A DNA stretch of 64,000 nucleotides from Hyphomicrobiales bacterium (GCA_900466005.1 UEGQ01000021.1:62001-126000); one strand, 5' to 3'; positions 10,161 to 18,321 are shown, numbered from the stretch's first letter. Notes: generated from the letters alone by a model not told the origin. Translations and numbers: made by a program.

Positions 10161-11180
10161 GTGGCGAATGCGGTCATCCTGAACGACACCCGAGGCGACA
10201 GTCATTTCGGCTGTTTCCGGGTCATGCGCCTCATCGAGGAAAACCTTGCAAGCCACGGCATTCGCGTGCTCGCCCGCAGCGGCGTGCGCAACGACTGGGA
10301 GAACGACCGGCCCTTCCTCGACGCCATGGCGAAGAGCGACGTCATCGTCATCAACGGCGAAGGGACGCTCCATCACGGCGCCAAGGCAGGAGCCCGGCTT
10401 CTCCGTGTGGTCGATCACCCCGCCCGCGGCGACAAGCCGGTCGCGCTGATCAATGCGATCTACCAGGAAAACCCCTCGGAATGGGCCCGCTACCTCGAGA
10501 AGATGGCGATCATTTCGACGCGCGACTCCTGGAGTGCGGAAGAGGCCGGACGCCACGCCGGCCGCGACGTCGGCTTCGTCCCGGATCTTTCCCTTTCCGG
10601 CGGCTTCGTGGATGCCGCGCCGGGCGTGCCGCGCGACCTGCTGTTGGTCGGAGACTCCGTCTCGCGTGACGTCTCGCGCCGGCTGCTGGAGCTTGCCGAT
10701 TCACGCACGGACGCCCGCCTGCTTCCGATCCTGAAGACGATCAAGGCGAGCAAGCCGCACGTAGCGAAGCCGCTCAGGCTCTCGCGGGAGGCCTATATCC
10801 GGCTCCACGCCGCCGCCTTCGGCTGGAAACACGGCAATGTCCTGTTCAACAGGGACGAGGCGGGTTTCATCGACGCTCTCCAGCACGGCTACCTGCACGT
10901 GACGGGCCGTTTCCACGCGGTCTGCTTCTGCCTCTTCACCCGGACGCCGTTCCTGGCGATCGAGTCGAATTCCTGGAAGATCGGGGCGCTGATGCACGAT
11001 CTCGGTCTCGGCACCAAGCGCCTGATCCGGATCGACGACCTGCCGGACCTCCTCGCCTCAGCCGACATCCTTGCCTATTCGGCGGAGGAGATGCGGGCCA
11101 TCGAAGAGGGAATCGCAATGTGCCGGACCCGCGCGACGGCGCTCTTCGACGATATCGCCCGCGCAGCACGGCGGGCCTGA
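10161..11180 (+). CDS. Polysaccharide pyruvyl transferase family protein
   Basis: A 339-residue protein starting at GTG 10161 with AAGGAAA about 8 bases upstream. Family features: an N-terminal NDTRGDSHFGCFRVM loop, then SDVIVINGEGTLHH (about residues 65-78), VGFVPDLSLS, and the C-terminal LHVTGRFHAVCFCLFTRTPFLAI (G-R-x-H active-site-like motif). Members transfer pyruvate ketals from PEP to surface sugars or act as related GT-B enzymes. It lies between two minus-strand surface-sugar genes, so a role in LPS core or exopolysaccharide decoration is likely. The acceptor sugar is unknown. Confidence 0.8.
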   Translation: MANAVILNDTRGDSHFGCFRVMRLIEENLASHGIRVLARSGVRNDWENDRPFLDAMAKSDVIVINGEGTLHHGAKAGARLLRVVDHPARGDKPVALINAIYQENPSEWARYLEKMAIISTRDSWSAEEAGRHAGRDVGFVPDLSLSGGFVDAAPGVPRDLLLVGDSVSRDVSRRLLELADSRTDARLLPILKTIKASKPHVAKPLRLSREAYIRLHAAAFGWKHGNVLFNRDEAGFIDALQHGYLHVTGRFHAVCFCLFTRTPFLAIESNSWKIGALMHDLGLGTKRLIRIDDLPDLLASADILAYSAEEMRAIEEGIAMCRTRATALFDDIARAARRA

Positions 11181-11185
11181 GCGCA

Positions 11186-11944
11186 TCAAGCGTCGGAAAC
11201 GGGTCGATGCAGCGCGAAGCGCCTGTCCGAGGCCATCAAACCCAAGACGAAATCCTCTTCGGTATCGTAGTCATGCGGGGTCGTCGCCTTCGTCTGCGTG
11301 CCCGAGAGCGAGCCGCTCCGGTAGAAATCGAAGCCGTAGAGTTCGACCGCCTCGCACGGGGAACGGCTGAGGAGCTCGATGACCATCAGCCCGGTCGTCG
11401 GCCGGTTTCCGACCCGGGCGCAGAGCGCCTTGTGGCTTTCCCGCGGATAGAGGAAGAAGGACGGCCACCGCACGATCCAGCGCGGAAGGGCGTTGCGCGG
11501 CGGCGACATCCAGAAGAGATGCGTCGCGCCGCGCTCGGCCATGATCGATTTGTCGAGCTCGATGCTGGTCGCAATGATATCCGTCCTCGCACCGTGTGAA
11601 ACGACGGACGGGATCGGGGCGCTGTTGAACCGGACGATGAGATCGTGGCCGTCGATCTCCGCTCCGAACGCCGTGCCGGAGAGTGCCTGCGAATTTCCGA
11701 CGAGCGCGACGCGCCTGCCACGGACCAGCGCGAAGACCTCCCGCTCTCCGAGCGGCGAGCGATATTGCAGCCCGGCGAGCCGGCGCAGGGCACCGAGAAC
11801 CCGAAGGCGCTTCTTCTCGATTTTCCGCAGACACAGTGACCAGGCAGACAGCTTCTCACCTCCAGTTGAATGTGCCGGACAGGCCCTGTCGAGGACCGAC
11901 CCGTCTCTTTCAGCGAAGCGCCGACGCATCGGTGACCAGCGCAT
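11186..11944 (-). CDS. GT29 (sialyltransferase-like) glycosyltransferase
   Basis: A 252-residue protein. The central part has sialyl-motif-like elements: RRVALVGNSQALSG, then DLIVRFNSAP (L-motif region, about residues 79-110), TTGLMVIELL and VELYGFDFY (S-motif region, about 185-215), and a late H-DYDTEEDFV (VS-like motif). GT29 enzymes use CMP-activated acidic sugars. The start is uncertain: ATG 11944 overlaps the upstream GT2 gene by 35 bases, and ATG 11929 is also possible. The position downstream of lrp and the GT2 gene suggests the operon lrp-GT2-GT29. The donor could be CMP-Kdo or a CMP-sialic-like sugar; this is inference. Confidence 0.78.
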   Translation of the reverse strand: MRWSPMRRRFAERDGSVLDRACPAHSTGGEKLSAWSLCLRKIEKKRLRVLGALRRLAGLQYRSPLGEREVFALVRGRRVALVGNSQALSGTAFGAEIDGHDLIVRFNSAPIPSVVSHGARTDIIATSIELDKSIMAERGATHLFWMSPPRNALPRWIVRWPSFFLYPRESHKALCARVGNRPTTGLMVIELLSRSPCEAVELYGFDFYRSGSLSGTQTKATTPHDYDTEEDFVLGLMASDRRFALHRPVSDA

Positions 11945-12755
11945 AAACGAGCCGCGCCAGCAGCATGTTCTTGGGACGCAAGAACCGTCGAAAATAAGGA
12001 ATCTCCCGCAAATCGCGGCGGTCCATCTTCTCCTGCTCGCTGCGCGTCATTTCGTGAAACTCGTACTCGCCGCGCCGCATCGGAAGCAGCGAACTCTTCA
12101 GCTTGCCGGCGCGATAGGTCCGCGGAAACGGCACGTGCATCACGATCGGCGAGAACGGGAAGAGCCGGACATAGCCGAGGTCGGCAAGGTCCTTCTTGTT
12201 TTCCGCCTCACTCTCGCGGAACGTCCAGTCGAGTTTCTTCAGCGTCGACAGGCGCAGGATGCCGACATCCGCATAGGAGCTGCGATTGTCGCCGGCCGGA
12301 AAACGGTAGGCCCTCACGTCCTCGAGAATGTCGTAGACATAGCCTTTCCGCAGGAAACGCGGATCGACCTGGAGGATCTTCTCGTCCGATGCGAAAAGCT
12401 CGCCATACTGCTTCAGTATCGCCTCATCGAACGGCCGGACGAACTGCATATCGTCCTGGATCAGGAATATGAACTCATATCCTTCCTCCTCGGCATAGCG
12501 GCACATTCTCTGGATGTTTCCGTAGAGATTGCCGTGGCGGCGGCCTTGCTTGTTCTCCGTCGAGGTCACGCAGAGCTTCATCCGGGGGCGGTATTTCTCG
12601 ATCACCGCCTTTGTGTCCACGTCCTCGCTCTGGTCGTCGATCAGCGCAACGTCGAAACCGGGGCACATCTTGAAGGTCGACAGGATGCAACGTTCGAGCG
12701 TCCTCCCCATATTATAGGAGAAGATGCAGAGCAGCACGTTCTTGGAAGTCAGCAT
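11910..12755 (-). CDS. GT2-family glycosyltransferase
   Basis: A 281-residue GT-A enzyme. The N-terminal LLCIFSYNMGRTLERC and DVALIDDQSED (about residues 37-47) are the typical GT2 start, and FIFLIQDDMQFVRP gives the DxD-like metal site (near residue 95). A long frame to 12908 exists, but the start MLTSKN at 12755 fits the fold and lies 20 bases after the lrp stop. In S. meliloti the lrp3-lpsCDE operon occupies this place, so it may correspond to lpsC, but I cannot prove orthology. Role: LPS core assembly, inferred. Confidence 0.82.
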   Translation of the reverse strand: MLTSKNVLLCIFSYNMGRTLERCILSTFKMCPGFDVALIDDQSEDVDTKAVIEKYRPRMKLCVTSTENKQGRRHGNLYGNIQRMCRYAEEEGYEFIFLIQDDMQFVRPFDEAILKQYGELFASDEKILQVDPRFLRKGYVYDILEDVRAYRFPAGDNRSSYADVGILRLSTLKKLDWTFRESEAENKKDLADLGYVRLFPFSPIVMHVPFPRTYRAGKLKSSLLPMRRGEYEFHEMTRSEQEKMDRRDLREIPYFRRFLRPKNMLLARLVYALVTDASALR

Positions 12756-12775
12756 TGCGACCGGTTTCCCCGCGT

Positions 12776-13243
12776 TCAAATCTCCACCAGCCCGAGCCGC
12801 TTCACCTGCCGGATGGTCAGCATGGTGCGGACGGTGTGGACGTGGTCGTTGGCCGTCAGCACCTCGATGACGAAGTCCTGGAACTTGGTGAGATTCTCGG
12901 CAACGCAATGGAGCAGGAAGTCGCTGTCACCGGAGACCATCCAGGCCTGGCGGACGACCGGCCAGCTCTCGGTCGCCGCAGCGAAGGCCTTGAGATTGCT
13001 CTCGGACTGGTGCTTGAGACCCACCATGCAGAAGGCGACGAGATCAAAGCCGAGCTTCGGCGCGTTGAGAAAGGCGTGATATCCCTCGATGATGCCGGCC
13101 TCCTCGAGCTTGCGCACGCGGCGCAGGCAGGGTGGCGCGGAAATGCCGACGCGCTCGGAGAGCTCGACATTGGTGATGCGGCCGTCGCGTTGCAGCTCGC
13201 GGAGGATACGGATGTCGATGGCGTCCAGCTCGGCGCGGAACAA
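12776..13243 (-). CDS. lrp: Lrp/AsnC-family regulator
   Basis: A 155-residue protein with an N-terminal AsnC HTH (LDAIDIRILRELQRDGRITNVELSERVG, given here only as its ends LDAID...ERVG, about 6-35; recognition helix SAPPCLRRVRKLEE) and a C-terminal RAM/Lrp ligand domain. The only plausible start is TTG at 13243. It is divergent from trxB, with a 229-base gap, and runs into the GT2 and GT29 genes. The matching S. meliloti gene, lrp3, is the first gene of an LPS operon activated by LsrB, according to recalled literature; the same layout here supports that regulation. Confidence 0.9.
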   Translation of the reverse strand: MFRAELDAIDIRILRELQRDGRITNVELSERVGISAPPCLRRVRKLEEAGIIEGYHAFLNAPKLGFDLVAFCMVGLKHQSESNLKAFAAATESWPVVRQAWMVSGDSDFLLHCVAENLTKFQDFVIEVLTANDHVHTVRTMLTIRQVKRLGLVEI

Positions 13244-13472
13244 GGGAGAAACCTTCTCAGATGTGACTGGCGGATATGTACCGCATTCCCGCGATTACGC
13301 AAGAAACCGTCCCGCCGAGGCACAATTATTGCGGTACGGTGTGGATGCCGTGCCGTTATTGCAAGGCTGACCTTGAATAAACGCATGGAGCAATCATAAA
13401 TGGGGCGGCAGACATATGGCCCCGATGCGAATCGATCGCTCATCTTCTGCGACATCCCTGAAAGGAACGACC

Positions 13473-14447
13473 ATGACTGCCCGCCATACCAAGGTGTTGA
13501 TCATAGGCTCAGGCCCGGCCGGCTACACGGCTGCGATTTATGCGGCGCGCGCCATGCTGAGCCCCGTGCTGATCGCCGGCATGGAACAGGGCGGCCAGCT
13601 GATGATCACGACCGACGTCGAGAACTATCCGGGGTTTGCCGATCCGATCCAGGGGCCGTGGCTCATGGAACAGATGCTGAAGCAGGCCGAGCACGTGGGC
13701 GCCGAGATTGTCAACGACCTCGTGACCGAGGTCGACATGGATCGCCGCCCCTTCACGGTGCGCACCGATTCGGGCGCCGTCTGGACGGCCGATACGCTGG
13801 TCATCGCGACCGGCGCCAAGGCGAAATGGCTCGGACTTGAAAGCGAGCAGCATTTCCAGGGCTTCGGCGTCTCGGCCTGCGCGACCTGCGACGGCTTCTT
13901 CTATCGCAACAGGGACGTGATCGTCGTCGGCGGCGGCAACTCGGCGGTCGAGGAAGCTCTCTATCTGTCGAACATCGCGAAGTCGGTGACGGTCGTCCAC
14001 CGCCGCGATTCCTTCCGCTCGGAAAAGATCCTGCAGGAACGCCTCTTCGCCAAGGACAACATCAAGGTCGTCTGGAACACGGAAGTGGAAGAGATCATCG
14101 GCGAGGCCGCAAAGCCGCCGATGCCCCCGTCGGTGACCGGCGCGCGCCTCAGGAACACGCTGACCGGCGCGATCTCGGAAATCGCGGTCGACGGCGTCTT
14201 CGTCGCCATCGGCCATGCCCCGGCGGTCGAGCTCTTCAAGGACAAGCTGAAACTCAAGTCCAACGGCTATCTGTGGACGGCGCCGGACTCCACCGCGACC
14301 AGCGTCGAGGGCGTCTTCGCCGCCGGTGACGTGACCGACGACGTCTACCGCCAGGCGATCACCGCCGCCGGCATGGGCTGCATGGCCGCCCTCGAGGCCG
14401 AACGTTACCTGACGGCTGTCTCCACCCGGGCCGAAGCGGCGGAGTGA
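13473..14447 (+). CDS. trxB: Thioredoxin reductase
   Basis: A 324-residue FAD/NADPH flavoprotein of normal TrxB length. It shows the FAD-binding GSGPAGYTAA (residues 12-21), the redox disulfide CATC (residues 136-139), the NADPH site GGGNSAVEEA and the C-terminal FAADGV-type site FAAGDVTDDVYRQAITAAG. It keeps thioredoxin reduced in the cytoplasm. ATG 13473 has AAAGGAACG upstream; 19 extra residues from an earlier in-frame ATG are not family-like. The stop is 2 bases before the lsrB ATG, so the two genes are probably co-transcribed, linking thiol redox with a redox-responsive regulator. Confidence 0.96.
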   Translation: MTARHTKVLIIGSGPAGYTAAIYAARAMLSPVLIAGMEQGGQLMITTDVENYPGFADPIQGPWLMEQMLKQAEHVGAEIVNDLVTEVDMDRRPFTVRTDSGAVWTADTLVIATGAKAKWLGLESEQHFQGFGVSACATCDGFFYRNRDVIVVGGGNSAVEEALYLSNIAKSVTVVHRRDSFRSEKILQERLFAKDNIKVVWNTEVEEIIGEAAKPPMPPSVTGARLRNTLTGAISEIAVDGVFVAIGHAPAVELFKDKLKLKSNGYLWTAPDSTATSVEGVFAAGDVTDDVYRQAITAAGMGCMAALEAERYLTAVSTRAEAAE

Positions 14448-14449
14448 CC

Positions 14450-15364
14450 ATGATGAGAGGCGGCGGAATGCCACTGGACTGGGACAAGCTGCGCATTTTT
14501 CATGCGGCGGCCGAGGCAGGCTCGTTCACGCACGCAGCAGACAAGCTGCATCTGTCCCAGTCGGCGATCAGCCGCCAGGTCAGCGCGCTGGAACAGGAAG
14601 TCGGCGTCAAGCTCTTCCACCGCCACGCGCGCGGCCTCATCCTTACCGAACAGGGCGAGCTTCTCTACCGCACCGCCCACGACGTGCTGCTGAAGCTCGA
14701 AACGGTGAAGATGCAGCTCACCGAGACGACGGAGAAGCCGAGCGGCAAGCTCCGCGTCACGACGACGGTCGGCCTCGGCCAAGGCTGGCTCACCGACAAG
14801 ATCCAGGAGTTCCTGCAGCTCTATCCCGACATGTCGATCCAGCTCATCCTCGACAACGAGGAGCTGGACGTGAACATGCGCCATGCGGACTGCGCGATCC
14901 GCCTGCGGCAGCCGCAGCAGTCGGATCTGATCCAGCGCAAGCTCTTTACCGTGCACATGCACGTCTACGCGGCCCCCTCCTACATCAACCGCTACGGCGA
15001 GCCGCAATCGATCGAGGACCTCGACAACCACCGCATCATCACCTTCGGCGAACCCGCGCCGAACTACCTGCTCGACGTCAACTGGCTGGAAGTCGCCGGC
15101 CGCACCTCCGACAACCCGCGCCAGCCGCACCTGCAGATCAACAGCCTCACCTCGATCAAGCGCGCCTGCCTGCTCGGGATCGGCATCGCAATGCTGCCGG
15201 ACTATATCGTCGGCCGCGATCCAGGCCTGCTGCAGCTCGTGACCAGCGCAGACGTACCATCCTTCGACACCTATTTCTGCTATCCGGACGAGATGAAGAA
15301 CGCGGCGAAGCTGAAGGCGTTCCGCGATTTCATCGTGGCGAAGGCTCGAAACTGGAACTTCTAA
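14450..15364 (+). CDS. lsrB: LysR-type regulator LsrB (VtlR homologue)
   Basis: A LysR protein of 304 residues from ATG 14450; ATGs at 14453 and 14468 are alternatives, the last giving the domain-tight start MPLDWDKLR. The HTH is at the N-terminus (SFTHAADKLHLSQSAISRQ) and the substrate-binding domain follows from about residue 95. It has exactly three cysteines, at 148, 240 and 277 of this model. As I recall, S. meliloti LsrB also has three redox-sensing cysteines with the same spacing and regulates the lrp3-lpsCDE operon and oxidative stress genes. The neighbours trxB, lrp and AbcR support the assignment. Confidence 0.9.
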   Translation: MMRGGGMPLDWDKLRIFHAAAEAGSFTHAADKLHLSQSAISRQVSALEQEVGVKLFHRHARGLILTEQGELLYRTAHDVLLKLETVKMQLTETTEKPSGKLRVTTTVGLGQGWLTDKIQEFLQLYPDMSIQLILDNEELDVNMRHADCAIRLRQPQQSDLIQRKLFTVHMHVYAAPSYINRYGEPQSIEDLDNHRIITFGEPAPNYLLDVNWLEVAGRTSDNPRQPHLQINSLTSIKRACLLGIGIAMLPDYIVGRDPGLLQLVTSADVPSFDTYFCYPDEMKNAAKLKAFRDFIVAKARNWNF

Positions 15365-15385
15365 TTCGCGTGCTGCGTGCGGATT

Positions 15386-15428
15386 TTGCAAGGTCTGCAA
15401 CATGTGCATGCCAGACATGCATTATAAT
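15386..15428 (+). promoter_or_regulatory. Candidate LysR box and -10 of the AbcR-type sRNA
   Basis: TTGCA-AGGTC-TGCAA (15386-15400) is a dyad of the LysR-type size. A perfect -10 TATAAT lies at 15423-15428 inside the palindrome GCATTATAATGC. No good -35 exists between them, which fits an activator-dependent promoter. The predicted start is near 15435. Confidence 0.5.
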
Positions 15429-15435
15429 GCATTGT

Positions 15436-15535
15436 TCACTGCACAAATAACGACCATATCGCACATAGCTGATGCACATGGTGGCTTTTCCTCCCAGTTC
15501 CACCGCAGCAGCTGTTCCCCTCTGGAGGTTTTTTT
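15436..15535 (+). ncRNA. abcR1: AbcR (alpha-r15 family) small RNA
   Basis: The roughly 100-nt segment between lsrB and the ArsR gene has a TATAAT -10 before it and ends in a strong terminator: CCTCCCAG (15490-15497) pairs with CTGGAGG (15522-15528), followed by seven T. Unpaired pyrimidine-rich, anti-Shine-Dalgarno-like stretches (TTTTCCTCCC and TTCCCCTC) fit the AbcR mode of pairing with ribosome sites of ABC-transporter mRNAs with Hfq. In S. meliloti the AbcR genes lie in exactly this lsrB/ArsR gap. The 5' end is estimated; the identity rests on synteny and motif recall. Confidence 0.75.
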
Positions 15536-15550
15536 GACCTTCACACTTAT

Positions 15551-15585
15551 AGGGCCCTGGAGCGATCCGGTGGCCCTCTTTTTTT
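15551..15585 (+). terminator. Second terminator hairpin after the sRNA
   Basis: AGGGCC / GGCCCT closes a 27-nt hairpin followed by CTTTTTTT. It may back up the sRNA terminator or end a second, short transcript such as the tandem AbcR2 known in relatives; no complete second sRNA is obvious in this gap. Confidence 0.55.
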
Positions 15586-15714
15586 GTCCTTTTCCGCTCC
15601 CCTTCGGGGCTGGCGCTATCTCGTATTTTCGAAATATATCGCATTCGGAGGTGTTGATTCTCGGGCGCAGGCTCATATTTCAACGCGGGAGACGCGGAAA
15701 GGGAAACGACGGAA

Positions 15715-16008
15715 ATGAACCTTGATGAAGTCCTCAAAGCGCTTGCACATCCGGCCAGGATCGAAATGCTGACCTGGCTGAAGAATCCGCATGACCACTT
15801 CGAGAGCCAGCAGCATCCCTTCGACATCGGGGTGAGCGCCGGGCAATTCGAGCGGTGCGGGCTTTCGCAGTCGACCGTCTCGGCGCATCTTTCGACGCTG
15901 CAGAGGGCGGGCCTGCTCTCCTCCACGCGCGTCGGTCAGTGGGTATTCTACAAGCGCAACGAAGAAACCATCGGCGCGTTCCTCAGCGCCCTTGCCTCGA
16001 GACTCTGA
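15715..16008 (+). CDS. ArsR-family HTH regulator
   Basis: A 97-residue winged-helix protein. ALAHPARIEMLTWL and the recognition helix region GLSQSTVSAHLSTLQRAGLL (about residues 49-68) define the ArsR fold. A GGAAACGACGG purine stretch precedes the ATG. It stands 89 bases before the Old Yellow Enzyme gene on the same strand and probably controls it. The single cysteine near residue 48 precedes the recognition helix, so thiol or electrophile sensing is possible but unproven. Confidence 0.87.
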   Translation: MNLDEVLKALAHPARIEMLTWLKNPHDHFESQQHPFDIGVSAGQFERCGLSQSTVSAHLSTLQRAGLLSSTRVGQWVFYKRNEETIGAFLSALASRL

Positions 16009-16097
16009 TCCCTGCCATTCCCCCCTCGCGACGGTCGTCCCGCCCTCCTCCCATCGGCGGACGAGCCGCCTCCTTCCGTTCCGAAAGGCATCATCCC

Positions 16098-17210
16098 GTG
16101 ACCACCCTCTTTGATCCGATCCAGCTCGGAGATATGCACCTGCCCAATCGCGTCGCGATGGCGCCGCTCACCCGCAATCGTTCGCCGGGCGCAATCCCGA
16201 ACGACCTCAACCTGACCTATTACGTGCAGCGCGCGACGGCTGGCCTGCTGATCAGCGAGGGCACCGCGATCACCCAGCAGGGCCAAGGCTACGCCCAGGT
16301 ACCGGGCCTCTACAAGCCGGAGGCGCTCGCCGGCTGGCGGAAGGTGACCGACGCCGTTCACCAGGCCGGCGGCCACATCGCCGTCCAGCTCTGGCACGTG
16401 GGCCGCGTTTCCCACACGTCCTTGCAGCCGGGCGGCGGCGCACCGGTCGCCCCCTCCGCAATCCGCGCCAGGTCGAAGACCTACGTCATCGGCGAGGACG
16501 GCAGCGGCGCATTCGTCGACACGTCCGAACCGCGGGCGCTCGAGCTTTCGGAAATCCCCGGCATCGTCGAGGACTACCGCCGCGCCGCCCGTGACGCGAT
16601 CGATTGCGGTTTCGACGCGGTGGAGCTCCATGGCGCCAACGGCTACCTGATCGACCAGTTCCTGCGCTCCGGCACCAACCACCGCACCGACGCCTACGGC
16701 GGATCGATCGAGAACCGGGTTCGCTTCGCGCTCGAGGTCGTCGGCGCGGTGGCAAAGGAAATCGGCGGCAGCCGCACCGGCATCCGCATCTCGCCGGTGA
16801 CGCCGGCCAACGACGCCTCCGACCCGGACCCGCAGCCGCTGTTCAACCATCTCGTCGAACAGTTCGCGGCGTTCGACCTCGCCTTCATCCATGTGATCGA
16901 GGGCGCGACCGGCGGCGACCGCGATTTCCGGCAGGGCGACAAGCCGTTCGACTGGGCCGGACTGAAGGCCGCCTATCGCAGCAAGGGCGGCAAGGCCGTC
17001 TGGATGGTCAACAACGCCTACGACCGCGACAGCGCCATCGCCGCCGTTGCGAGCGGCTATGCGGAGATGGTCTCCTTCGGTCGCGAATACATCGCCAACC
17101 CGGATCTCGTGCGCCGGCTGCGGGAAAACGCCGAACTCAACACCCCGAACCGCGCAACCTTCTACGGCGGCGGGGCGGAAGGCTATACGGATTACCCCTT
17201 CCTCCCCTGA
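16098..17210 (+). CDS. Old Yellow Enzyme-type alkene reductase
   Basis: A 370-residue FMN-dependent TIM-barrel enzyme (NemA/OYE family) that reduces activated C=C bonds of enals, enones, maleimides and some nitro compounds with NAD(P)H. Key sites: MAPLTRNRS near the FMN, QLWHVGRVSH (about residues 97-106), VELHGANGYLIDQFL (His/Asn substrate pair replaced by HGAN, about 178-192) and SFGREYIANPDLVRRL (phosphate site). Start is GTG 16098 with GAAAGG 9 bases upstream. The upstream ArsR gene makes an electrophile-response module likely. Confidence 0.93.
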   Translation: MTTLFDPIQLGDMHLPNRVAMAPLTRNRSPGAIPNDLNLTYYVQRATAGLLISEGTAITQQGQGYAQVPGLYKPEALAGWRKVTDAVHQAGGHIAVQLWHVGRVSHTSLQPGGGAPVAPSAIRARSKTYVIGEDGSGAFVDTSEPRALELSEIPGIVEDYRRAARDAIDCGFDAVELHGANGYLIDQFLRSGTNHRTDAYGGSIENRVRFALEVVGAVAKEIGGSRTGIRISPVTPANDASDPDPQPLFNHLVEQFAAFDLAFIHVIEGATGGDRDFRQGDKPFDWAGLKAAYRSKGGKAVWMVNNAYDRDSAIAAVASGYAEMVSFGREYIANPDLVRRLRENAELNTPNRATFYGGGAEGYTDYPFLP

Positions 17211-17219
17211 GAAGGGCGT

Positions 17220-17243
17220 GCCCCGCAGCGTCCGTTGCGGGGC
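17220..17243. terminator. Hairpin between convergent genes
   Basis: GCCCCGCA / TGCGGGGC, a perfect 8-bp stem with an 8-nt loop, lies between the convergent alkene reductase and epimerase genes. It lacks a T tract, so terminator function is tentative. Confidence 0.4.
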
Positions 17244-17253
17244 TTCGCGCCAC

Positions 17254-18273
17254 TCAGGCGCGGGCGGCTTCGGGCAATCGCCCGTCCGCCTTCTGTCGAG
17301 CCGGCAGGCAGCCGAGGCTTGCCAGCGTCTCGGTGACCGCCAGATCGAGTGGCGTGTGCGGCTCGGCACCGAGCACCTCGACGAGGCGCCGATTGCTCAT
17401 CCGCAGCGGCTCCTTCCAGAGATAGCGCATCTCCATGATCTCCCGGAAAAGCGGGATGAAGGGCGCGGAAAGACGCACGAAGAGCCACGGGAAGCGCCGG
17501 ATCGGCAGCCTCGGGTCACCGACGACGCGGCGGATCGCTTCTGCAAGCTGCAGACCGTCCGTGTCGAAGACGCCCTCCATATGAAACCTTGCGAACGTCG
17601 GCAGAGCGTCGGCGCGTTCAACGAGCTGCATCATCGTTTCCGCGACGTCGGGCAGATAGGCCCACTGGTGACCGATGCCGGGAGCGCCCGGCAGCGTGAT
17701 CGCCTTCAGCGGCGCGCCGGGCTTGACGAGCCCCTGGGCGAACCAGTTGTTGCCGGCGCCGGGGCCGAAAAAGTCCCCTGCCCTGAGGATGATTACCGGC
17801 ACGCCCTCTGCCGCAGCAGTTTCGAGACGCTCCTCGAGCGCGACGCGGATCTTGCCCTTCACGGTCACCGGCTGCTGCGGGCTCTCCTCGTCGAGGACCG
17901 GGAAGGCGTCGGGACCGAAGTTGTAGACGGTGCCCGGCATCAGAATGCGGACGCCGGCCGCCTTCGCCGCGGCGATCGTGTTGTCGATCATCGGCAGCAC
18001 CAGACGCGCCCAGTCGCGGTAGCCGGGCGGATTGACCGCATGCACGATCAGCGACACGCCGTCCGCCGCCCGCACGACGTCCGCACGGTTCATGGCATCG
18101 CCCTGCCGCCAGTCGAGTGAGGGATTGCGCGCCGCCATCGCCGTCGCATTCCTGTGCAGCGCGCGGATGCGGTAGCCGCGTGCGGCGAGCTTCGCGGCCA
18201 TGGCGCCTCCGACGCCTCCGGTCGCACCCAGCACCAGCGCTATGGGTCGTGAAATCAGTTCTTCGGTCATCAT
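17254..18273 (-). CDS. NAD(P)-dependent epimerase/dehydratase (atypical SDR)
   Basis: A 339-residue Rossmann-fold protein with LVLGATGGVGGAMAAKL at about residues 12-28 (NAD(P)-binding glycine motif) and an extended-SDR body (GTVYNFGPDAFP, IILRAGDFFGPG, YLPDVAETM). The usual YxxxK catalytic pair is not clear; VKGKIRVALEERL occupies that place, so catalysis is uncertain. The first of two adjacent ATGs (18273) has GGAGCAAG upstream. The gene is divergent from the LysR gene at 18366, which probably regulates it. Substrate unknown. Confidence 0.82.
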   Translation of the reverse strand: MMTEELISRPIALVLGATGGVGGAMAAKLAARGYRIRALHRNATAMAARNPSLDWRQGDAMNRADVVRAADGVSLIVHAVNPPGYRDWARLVLPMIDNTIAAAKAAGVRILMPGTVYNFGPDAFPVLDEESPQQPVTVKGKIRVALEERLETAAAEGVPVIILRAGDFFGPGAGNNWFAQGLVKPGAPLKAITLPGAPGIGHQWAYLPDVAETMMQLVERADALPTFARFHMEGVFDTDGLQLAEAIRRVVGDPRLPIRRFPWLFVRLSAPFIPLFREIMEMRYLWKEPLRMSNRRLVEVLGAEPHTPLDLAVTETLASLGCLPARQKADGRLPEAARA

Positions 18274-18321
18274 CTTGCTCCGTATCCGTCGAGATGAGCG
18301 GAGCATGCGTCACGGCAGAGA

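Noticed and set aside
9992..10556. N-terminal extension of the MptE/Maf-like gene
   Set aside because: The extra about 188 residues are antisense to the pyruvyltransferase gene and not family-like; GTG 9992 has a ribosome site.
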